A stretch of 5,597 nt of DNA from NCBI GenBank assembly GCA_021157805.1, contig JAGGVW010000002.1:1-5597 (forward strand). The letters run 5' to 3'. Below, piece by piece: positions 1-5,145 of the stretch (position 1 is its first letter; every line of letters starts with the position of its first letter). The notes below the pieces were generated by a model. It was given only the letters and a program-made list of their open reading frames with translations. It ran no database searches and was not told the origin of the DNA. This DNA comes from a bacterium. GTDB taxonomy: Bacteria > Ratteibacteria > UBA8468 > B48-G9 > JAFGKM01. A program made the translations under genes and the position numbers.

Positions 1-290
1 ATTCCCAGACATTCAAGAACACCTCTTCCTATTTGAACTTCAATAGGGTCATAACCAAAAAGTGCAATATGTCCGGGACCACTTCCAGGAGTTATTCCAG
101 GAAGAACAGGTATTGAAAGACCACAGGAACCTCTTTTTGCGAAATCATCAATATTCGGGATATTTGCTGTTTCAAGTTCTGTTTTTCCTGTTTCAGGGTC
201 AGGAATTCCTCCAACGCCATCTATAACAAGTAGAAGAATTTTTTTATCATTCTTTTTTATAATCTCGGGTAAAATTTTATCATATTCCAT
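1..290 (-). CDS. apgM: 2,3-bisphosphoglycerate-independent phosphoglycerate mutase, archaeal type (partial, N-terminus)
   Basis: This is the first 96 complete codons of a minus-strand gene that leaves the window at base 1. The family interconverts 3- and 2-phosphoglycerate in cytosolic glycolysis/gluconeogenesis and belongs to the alkaline phosphatase superfamily. In the translation, the hydrophobic strand [12 protein letters not shown] (residues 17-28) carries the first metal-binding Asp (D24). It is followed by [17 protein letters not shown] (30-46), the block [19 protein letters not shown] (56-74) with the presumed catalytic serine S70, and LFGYDP...GRGVLE (77-93). These blocks are typical of the short archaeal form (ApgM), not of the ~510-residue bacterial GpmI or the cofactor-dependent GpmA. 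The ATG at 290 follows an AAAAGGAG ribosome site (297-304 on the minus strand) at normal spacing. The gene is transcribed away from rsmI. The family call is firm; the remainder, roughly three quarters of a ~400-residue protein, is unseen. Confidence 0.93.
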   Translation of the reverse strand, partial: MEYDKILPEIIKKNDKKILLLVIDGVGGIPDPETGKTELETANIPNIDDFAKRGSCGLSIPVLPGITPGSGPGHIALFGYDPIEVQIGRGVLECLG

Positions 291-338
291 TTTTATCTCC
301 TTTTGAGAAGTTTTAAAAGGCAAAAAACATTGATTATA

Positions 339-367
339 ATTTTACACCTTTAAAAATAAATTGTAAA
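339..367 (-). promoter_or_regulatory. Predicted sigma70-type promoter for apgM
   Basis: Read on the minus strand, TTTACA (367-362) is a 5/6 match to the -35 consensus. Seventeen bases later, TAAAAT (344-339) is a 5/6 match to the -10. Transcription would start near 332, giving a leader of roughly 40 nt before the ATG at 290. A perfect TATAAT lies immediately downstream (338-333), but it has no good -35 at 16-18 bp. The -35 here overlaps the -10 of the opposing rsmI promoter. Prediction is by motif only. Confidence 0.5.
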
Positions 368-369
368 AT
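341..369 (+). promoter_or_regulatory. Predicted sigma70-type promoter for the rsmI operon
   Basis: TTTACA (341-346; 5/6 to the -35 consensus), a 17-bp spacer and TAAAAT (364-369; 5/6 to the -10 consensus) lie directly upstream of rsmI. The expected start is near 376, only about 20 nt before the ATG and just ahead of the AAAGGAG ribosome site (380-386). This leaves little room for a leader or riboswitch. It is the only convincing promoter for the plus-strand genes and could drive all five. Confidence 0.55.
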
Positions 370-396
370 TTTTAGACAAAAAGGAGATGAAATTTA

Positions 397-1062
397 ATGT
401 TATATGTAGTTTCAACTCCAATTGGCAATCTGGAAGATATAACTTTCAGAGCAATTGAAATTTTAAAAAAGGTTGACTTAATTCTTTGTGAAGATACAAG
501 AGAAACATTGAAATTATTAAATTATTATGGTATAAAAAATCGTCTTCTTTCATACTATAAGGATAATGAATTAAGAAGAGTTAATAAGGTTATTGAAATG
601 TTAAAGGATGGAAAAGAAATAGCGTTAGTTTGTGATAGAGGAACTCCAGGGATATCAGACCCTGCTTTTTTACTTGTAAGTAGTGCCCATAAAAACAGTA
701 TAAAAGTTATTCCAATCCCTGGTCCTTCATCACTTACTTCTGCTATTTCTATTTCAGGACTTCCTTCAGATAAATTTAGTTTTTATGGATTTTTGCCAAA
801 GGGGAAAAATAGAAAGAAGAAGTTTATGGAAAGTTTAAAAGAGAAGGGAGAAACATTGATTTTTTTTGAGTCAGTTTACAGGATAAAAGAGACACTCCAG
901 ATTATAAAGGAAATTTTTTCAGGTAGAGAGATGACTATTTGCAGAGAGATAACAAAAAAGTTTGAAGAAATTAAATATGGAAAAGTTGAAGATGTTTGTG
1001 ATTACTTTTTGAATAAAGAAAATAAAGGTGAGTTTGTAATTTTGATAGGAAGGAGAGGATGA
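397..1062 (+). CDS. rsmI: 16S rRNA (cytidine(1402)-2'-O)-methyltransferase
   Basis: RsmI uses S-adenosylmethionine to methylate the ribose 2'-O of C1402 in 16S rRNA, in the decoding centre of the 30S subunit. The tetrapyrrole-methylase fold signatures are all present: VSTPIGNLEDITFRA (5-19), CEDTR (31-35), CDRGTPGISDPA (79-90, the SAM-binding loop), IPGPSS (107-112), GLPSDKFSFYGFLP (121-134), the FFESVYR block (156-162), CREITKKFEE (182-191) and the final strand GEFVILI (211-217). At 221 residues it is much shorter than E. coli RsmI (286). It ends right after the catalytic fold, so the C-terminal helical extension is absent. The frame is intact, so this looks like a natural short form rather than a break. 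The loop reads CDRGTP where SDAGTP is commoner. The ATG at 397 follows AAAGGAG (380-386). The stop is 1 bp before the next start. Confidence 0.95.
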   Translation: MLYVVSTPIGNLEDITFRAIEILKKVDLILCEDTRETLKLLNYYGIKNRLLSYYKDNELRRVNKVIEMLKDGKEIALVCDRGTPGISDPAFLLVSSAHKNSIKVIPIPGPSSLTSAISISGLPSDKFSFYGFLPKGKNRKKKFMESLKEKGETLIFFESVYRIKETLQIIKEIFSGREMTICREITKKFEEIKYGKVEDVCDYFLNKENKGEFVILIGRRG

Positions 1063-1063
1063 A

Positions 1064-1804
1064 ATGATTACAAGATTTTTCAGAAAAAAAAGAAATATGA
1101 GAATTATTTTATGGCTGGTGGCTCTTATGATAATTCCTGGTTTTTTAATATGGGGAGTTAATATTTCTGGAACTCAAAAAAGACAGAGTTGTGTTGCTAT
1201 TGTTAATGGAGAGCCAATTACTTACAGGGAATTTTATGCCCGTCTTTCAGATGTTGAAGATAGATACAGACAGATTTTTGGAGATAAGTATTCTGAAATA
1301 AGAGATAAACTTAATATTGAAAAAGGGGTTCTTGAAGAATTGATAAGAGAGAAGATTTTATTGCGAGAGGCAAGGAAAAGAAGAATAAGGGTTTTTGATA
1401 ATGAGATAGTTGAAGCAGTAAAGTCCGACCCTGTTTTCAAGGATAAAAATGGAAAATTTGATGAAAAAAAATATGAGAATATTATAAGCAGAATACCTGA
1501 TGAAGAATTGAGAAAGATTGAAAATGATGTTAGAAAAAAAATAATGCTTGAAAAATTGAAAAATCTTATTGTTTCTGAAGGGAATATAAAAATAAGCGAT
1601 AAAGATGTTAATGATTACATAAAGAAAAATAAATTAAAGAAAATTGATAAAGAATCAATAAGAAAAATTTTACAGTGGCAGAAAAGGGAGAAATATTTTA
1701 ATGACTGGTATTCGCAATTGAGAAAAAAGGCAAAAGTTGAAATATTCATCTCTCTTAAAGAAGTAGAGCCAGTGAAAGAAACAGAAAGTAAAGAGGGAAA
1801 ATAA
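1064..1804 (+). CDS. Membrane-anchored SurA/PpiD-like chaperone lacking a parvulin domain
   Basis: A short basic N-terminus (RFFRKKRNMR) is followed by one membrane segment (about 13-32), predicting an N-in anchor with the rest in the periplasm. Residues 43-130 resemble the SurA N-terminal module: VAIVNGEPITYREF (44-57), the helix LEELIREKILLREARKR (around 91-107) and the GKFDEKKYENII segment. The chain closes with WYSQLRKKAKVEIF (215-228), like the closing segment of the SurA/PpiD chaperone core, then a charged tail. The parvulin prolyl-isomerase domain of PpiD and SurA is absent, and 246 residues leave no room for it. A holdase role for secreted or outer-membrane proteins is the natural inference. 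Cys43 lies too far beyond the membrane segment for a lipobox. The ATG at 1064 is 1 bp after the rsmI stop, with GGAAGGAGAGG (1048-1058) inside the end of rsmI, indicating coupled translation. The family is fairly sure, the client proteins unknown. Confidence 0.8.
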   Translation: MITRFFRKKRNMRIILWLVALMIIPGFLIWGVNISGTQKRQSCVAIVNGEPITYREFYARLSDVEDRYRQIFGDKYSEIRDKLNIEKGVLEELIREKILLREARKRRIRVFDNEIVEAVKSDPVFKDKNGKFDEKKYENIISRIPDEELRKIENDVRKKIMLEKLKNLIVSEGNIKISDKDVNDYIKKNKLKKIDKESIRKILQWQKREKYFNDWYSQLRKKAKVEIFISLKEVEPVKETESKEGK

Positions 1805-1841
1805 AAGTCAATTACTTCCCAAAAAACAAAACGGAGAAAAA

Positions 1842-3053
1842 ATGGTAGAGATAAGTTCTTTTAAAGGGTATATTTACAATTCAAAAAAAACAGGAGATAT
1901 AAGTAAAGTTATTGCTCCACCCTGGGATGTTATTGATGAAAAATTTGAAGAAAAACTACAATTACAATCCCCTTATAATATAATAAATTTGATTTCAAAA
2001 AATGTTGAACCTGGAGATGTTTCTGTAAAATTTCATAAATGGATAAAAGAAAAGATTTTAATTGAAGAAAAAGAGGAGTGTTTTTATTTTGTAAATCATA
2101 AATTTAAAGTTGATGGCGAAAAAAAAGAGAGGAAAGGGTTTTTTGCTTTACTTAAACTTGAAGAATTTGAAAAAGGGAATGTTATACCACATGAGAAAAT
2201 TTTTGAGAAATATAAAATGAATAGATATAAACTTATTGAAAAATGCAGAGCAAATTTCAGTCCTGTTTTTATGCTATATCGAGATGAGAATTTTATTTTT
2301 GAAAAAGAGACAGAGGGAGAAAAAGAAGAAATAACCGGGAGAATAAATGATGAAAATTTTTCTTTTGGAAGGATAACCGATAGAAAAAAAATTGAGAGAA
2401 TAAGAGAATTGTTTAAAAATAAAAAAGTTATAATTGCTGATGGACATCACAGATATAATGCTGCACTCCATTTTTATCTTGATAATCCTTACCCATGGGC
2501 AGAGAAAGTTCTTGTTTTTTTTGTAAATATAAACTCTCCTGGACTTGTTATTTTACCAACTCATAGATACATACAGAAGAATATTTCTTTTATTGATAAA
2601 AGGGAAACTCTTGGTGATTTTTTTGAATTTATAGATGTTTCTTCTATTGAGGAAATGAAAGAAAAAATGAAGGAGAATTATGACAATCATTCTTTTGGTG
2701 TTTATGAAAAAGGGGATTTTTTTATTCTTATATTGAAAAGAAGAGAAGTAATGGGAAAAATTGCAGAAAAACATAGTAAAAACTGGTCTGAACTTGACAC
2801 AGTTATCCTTCACGAATTTATTTTTACAGACATCTTTAAAATTAAAAGTAACGAGCTTTTATTCCATTCTTCAATGGATTATTTAATGGATGAATACAGA
2901 AAAAAGAAAGGAGGAGTTATATTTTTCTTAAATCCTATAAAGAAGGAACAGTTTTTAAAAATCTGTTATTCAGGTGAAGTTATGCCTCAAAAGACAACTT
3001 ATTTTTATCCAAAAGTTCCTTCAGGACTTGTGATTTATAAATTTCCTGTTTAA
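1842..3053 (+). CDS. DUF1015 family protein
   Basis: A full-length member (403 residues) of the uncharacterised DUF1015 family (PF06245/COG4198). Recognisable blocks are the N-terminal FKGYIYNSKKTGDISKVIAP (7-26) running into PWDVID, SPYNIINL (43-50), the hallmark ADGHHRYNAAL (199-209) and MPQKTTYFYPK (381-391) near the C-terminus. No signal peptide or membrane segment is visible, so it should be cytosolic. The DGHHR block (200-204) resembles the nucleotide-binding motif of ParB/sulfiredoxin-fold proteins, which include free-serine kinases; this points to phosphate or nucleotide chemistry but is inference. As I recall, relatives often sit beside serA/serC; no serine genes are visible here. 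The ATG at 1842 has a modest GGAG (1833-1836). It starts 37 bp after the chaperone gene and ends 63 bp before pncB. Family call firm, function unknown. Confidence 0.9.
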   Translation: MVEISSFKGYIYNSKKTGDISKVIAPPWDVIDEKFEEKLQLQSPYNIINLISKNVEPGDVSVKFHKWIKEKILIEEKEECFYFVNHKFKVDGEKKERKGFFALLKLEEFEKGNVIPHEKIFEKYKMNRYKLIEKCRANFSPVFMLYRDENFIFEKETEGEKEEITGRINDENFSFGRITDRKKIERIRELFKNKKVIIADGHHRYNAALHFYLDNPYPWAEKVLVFFVNINSPGLVILPTHRYIQKNISFIDKRETLGDFFEFIDVSSIEEMKEKMKENYDNHSFGVYEKGDFFILILKRREVMGKIAEKHSKNWSELDTVILHEFIFTDIFKIKSNELLFHSSMDYLMDEYRKKKGGVIFFLNPIKKEQFLKICYSGEVMPQKTTYFYPKVPSGLVIYKFPV

Positions 3054-3116
3054 CAATAGGTTTCTTAATGATATGGTAACTTTCAGGTATTATTATATTA
3101 AAAGGAGAAAGACAAA

Positions 3117-4460
3117 ATGATTTATTCTCCTCTTTTTACTGACCTTTACGAAATTACAATGTCTGCGATTTATTATAAATATTTTAAAAACGCAAAAGGA
3201 AAATTTGAATTATGGGTAAGAAATATTCCTGAAAATAGAGGATACCTTATTTTTTCTGGTTTGAGATTTGTAATTGAATATCTTAAAAATCTTCATTTTG
3301 AGAAAAATGAAATTGAATATCTTAAAAATCTTGAAGTTTTCAAGAATGTTGATAATGACTTTTTTGATTATCTTTTAAATTTAAAATTTGAAGGAAACTT
3401 ATGGGCGATGGATGAAGGTAGTTTGTTTTTTGAAAATGAACCTGTTATAAGGATTGAAGGGGGAATTGTTGAAACCCAGATTGTTGAGACAGCACTTCTA
3501 AATTTTATAACTTACAATACTCTTATTACTACAAAAGCAAGCAGGATTGTTTATTTTTCTTCAATTGACGGGAAAAAAAGGAATATCGTTGAATTTGGAG
3601 CAAGGAGAGCTCCTTCATTTCTTGCTTCTGTTTATGCTGCCTATTCTTCATATATAGGAGGGTTTGCCGGGACTTCAAATTTATATGCTGGAAAAGTTTT
3701 TAATATCCCTGTTTTTGGGACTATGGCTCATTCATTTGTTTTATCATTTGAGGATGAACTTGAAGCATTTAAAAAATATTATGATGTCTTTCCCGATAGC
3801 ACCATTTTGCTTGTAGATACATTTGATACAGAAAAAGGAGTTGAAAAGGTAAAGAATGTAGGGAAAAATGTTAGGGCAATAAGGATTGATTCAGGAAATA
3901 TAATTGAAAGTTCAAAAAAAGCAAGGGAAATTCTTGATAAAGATGGGCTAAATGAGACAGGGATTTTTATAAGTGGTGACCTTGATGAATATAAAATATT
4001 TGAAATTGTTGAAAATAAAAGCCCTGTTAATGGATTTGGAGTTGGGACCAAACTTGTCACAAATAGTGATTGCCCTTATCTTTCAACAATTTATAAACTT
4101 GTTGAATTTGAGAATGAAGGAGAGATAAAAAAGGTTGGAAAGTTAAGTGAGGATAAAATTACATATCCTGGAGCAAAACAGGTTTTCCGATTTGAAGAAA
4201 ATGGATATTTTAAAGAGGATATTGTTTGTGAAAAAGGAGAAGAGATTAAAGAAGGAGAAAAACTGTTGAAAAAATATATTGAAAATGGAAAAGTTATAAG
4301 AGATGTGCCTGGAATAGAAAAAATAAGAGAATATGTGAAAAAACAACTTGAAAAACTACCAGAAAAATATAAGAAACTTAAAAATCCAGAAAAATATCCT
4401 GTTGAATTTTCAGATAAGTTGAAGAAAAACCTTAAGAAACTAAAAGAAAAAAATGGATAA
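3117..4460 (+). CDS. pncB: Nicotinate phosphoribosyltransferase
   Basis: The enzyme joins nicotinate to phosphoribosyl pyrophosphate, with ATP hydrolysis, to give nicotinate mononucleotide, the entry step of Preiss-Handler NAD salvage in the cytosol. Visible signatures are LFTDLYEITMS (6-16) at the N-terminus, EFGARRAPS (159-167), the glycine-rich IGGFAGTSNLYAG segment, GTMAHSF (201-207) with the histidine expected to be autophosphorylated (H205), LVDTFDTEKGV, IRIDSGNI (255-262) and the phosphate-binding FGVGTKLVTNSD (307-318). The length of 447 suits the longer, Gram-positive-like branch rather than E. coli PncB (400). The last ~60 residues are Lys/Glu-rich. The ATG at 3117 follows AAAGGAG (3101-3107). 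The 3' end overlaps the next gene by 8 bp. This gene is separated from DUF1015 by 63 bp in which no strong promoter is evident, so it probably belongs to the same transcript. An in-frame 22-bp direct repeat occurs near its 5' end. Confidence 0.96.
   Translation: MIYSPLFTDLYEITMSAIYYKYFKNAKGKFELWVRNIPENRGYLIFSGLRFVIEYLKNLHFEKNEIEYLKNLEVFKNVDNDFFDYLLNLKFEGNLWAMDEGSLFFENEPVIRIEGGIVETQIVETALLNFITYNTLITTKASRIVYFSSIDGKKRNIVEFGARRAPSFLASVYAAYSSYIGGFAGTSNLYAGKVFNIPVFGTMAHSFVLSFEDELEAFKKYYDVFPDSTILLVDTFDTEKGVEKVKNVGKNVRAIRIDSGNIIESSKKAREILDKDGLNETGIFISGDLDEYKIFEIVENKSPVNGFGVGTKLVTNSDCPYLSTIYKLVEFENEGEIKKVGKLSEDKITYPGAKQVFRFEENGYFKEDIVCEKGEEIKEGEKLLKKYIENGKVIRDVPGIEKIREYVKKQLEKLPEKYKKLKNPEKYPVEFSDKLKKNLKKLKEKNG
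3272..3332 (+). repeat. 22-bp exact direct repeat inside pncB
   Basis: The stretches 3272-3293 and 3311-3332 are identical over 22 bases and are offset by exactly 39 bp (13 codons), in frame. Both encode IEYLKNL (pncB residues 53-59 and 66-72). Related enzymes also have two similar helical turns here, so the match may be family structure written in the same codons rather than a recent duplication. It is a possible site for slippage or recombination. Confidence 0.75.
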
Positions 4461-5046
4461 AAATAAGATATTATTCATTGATATTGATACACAGAATGAT
4501 TTTATGTTTAAAGAAGGAAATCTTTATGTCCCTGATGCAGAAAATATAATAGAAAATTTAAAAAAATTAACTGAATTTGCTTACAGAAACAATATCCCAA
4601 TTTTTTCATCGGTTGATTCACATACACAGGATGATCCGGAATTTAAACAATTTCCTCCTCACTGCATAAAGGGAACAGAAGGACAGAAGAAAATAAATGA
4701 GACAAAGATAAAAGAGGCACTTTTTATTCCATTTGATAGAACTATTGAAATTGATTTTACAAAATATAGACAATTTATTTTTGAAAAAGACAAACTTTCT
4801 GTCTTCTCAAATCCTAATTTTGAAAAGGCAATAGAAGAAATTGGAAAAGAAATTTTTGTTGTTTATGGAGTTGCGACTGAATACTGTGTGAAAGAATGTG
4901 TTGAAGGACTTCTTGAAAGGAATAAAAAGGTTTATATTGTTGTTGATGCTATAAAAGGTGTTGATGAGGAAAAAGGAAAAAAGTTTCTGGAATATGCTTC
5001 TTCAAAAGGCGTTATTCCTGTTACCACTTCTTCCCTTCTTGTTTAA
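4453..5046 (+). CDS. pncA: Isochorismatase-family cysteine hydrolase, probable nicotinamidase
   Basis: Nicotinamidase hydrolyses nicotinamide to nicotinate and ammonia, supplying the substrate of PncB. The fold and catalytic triad of the isochorismatase-like superfamily are visible: Asp D12 in IDIDTQNDF (9-17), Lys K112 in FEKDKLSVF (110-118) and nucleophile Cys C145 in GVATEYCVKECVEGL (139-153), with VAT supplying the usual cis-peptide/oxyanion turn. D55 and H57 of SVDSH (53-57) and H70 of FPPHC (67-71) match nicotinamidase metal ligands; E63 may be the fourth. At 197 residues the length is normal. The superfamily also contains isochorismatases and other amidases, but the metal site plus the 8-bp overlap with pncB make nicotinamidase the best reading. 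The ATG at 4453 has no real Shine-Dalgarno site; bases upstream are A-rich, so translation probably depends on ribosomes finishing pncB. The stop lies 22 bp from the 3' end of a convergent tRNA gene. Confidence 0.88.
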   Translation: MDKNKILFIDIDTQNDFMFKEGNLYVPDAENIIENLKKLTEFAYRNNIPIFSSVDSHTQDDPEFKQFPPHCIKGTEGQKKINETKIKEALFIPFDRTIEIDFTKYRQFIFEKDKLSVFSNPNFEKAIEEIGKEIFVVYGVATEYCVKECVEGLLERNKKVYIVVDAIKGVDEEKGKKFLEYASSKGVIPVTTSSLLV

Positions 5047-5068
5047 TCGCGTCGGTTAAAATAGTCCA

Positions 5069-5140
5069 AGCCCGCGAGGGGATTTGAACCCCTGACTTGC
5101 TCATTACGAATGAGCCGCTCTACCGCTGAGCTACACGGGC
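5069..5140 (-). tRNA. tRNA-Thr, anticodon CGT
   Basis: Read on the minus strand, 72 bases fold as a standard cloverleaf. The 7-bp acceptor pairs GCCCGTG with CGCGGGC with one G-U pair. The D arm is GCTC/GAGC with a 7-base loop containing GG. The anticodon stem GCTCA/TGAGC encloses loop TTCGTAA, the variable loop has 5 bases, and the T arm AGGGG/CCCCT encloses TTCAAAT. The anticodon is CGT, reading ACG (threonine). G1-C72 and C2-G71 agree with threonyl-tRNA synthetase identity. The discriminator is U73. The 3' CCA is not encoded (the next bases are TGG), so it must be added enzymatically. The gene begins 5 bp after the stop of the ATPase gene and has its own likely promoter inside that gene. 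Confidence 0.96.
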
Positions 5141-5145
5141 TTTAA

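Larger units (their letters stand above)
338..370. repeat. 9-bp perfect inverted repeat in divergent promoter region
   Basis: AATTTTACA (338-346) and its exact reverse complement TGTAAAATT (362-370) are separated by 15 bp. Each arm holds the -35 hexamer of one promoter and the -10 hexamer of the other, so the repeat builds both opposing promoters. A two-fold symmetric arrangement like this could also be an operator for a dimeric regulator. An AT-rich composition makes short repeats more likely by chance, but the coincidence with two 17-bp-spaced promoters is notable. Confidence 0.6.

Noticed and set aside
1190..1192. Cys43 of the SurA-like protein as a lipoprotein anchor
   Set aside because: It lies about 11 residues beyond the membrane segment with no lipobox (preceding residues KRQS); the segment looks like an uncleaved anchor.
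1234..1440. Minus-strand open frame inside the SurA-like gene, plus similar ones at 2274-2471, 2553-2813, 3779-4060 and 4143-4346
   Set aside because: They lie wholly inside well-supported plus-strand genes, have Ser/Phe/Ile-rich low-complexity translations expected opposite Lys/Glu-rich AT-rich genes, and resemble no family.
3054..3116. Possible promoter or NAD riboswitch ahead of pncB
   Set aside because: TATTAT-like sequences occur (3088-3096) but no good -35 lies at 16-18 bp, and 63 bp shows no convincing paired structure beyond the ribosome site.
5042..5060. Hairpin TTTAATCG-CGT-CGGTTAAA as an intrinsic terminator
   Set aside because: The stem is AT-rich with a G-T pair and there is no T-run after it on either strand, so I do not list it as a terminator.
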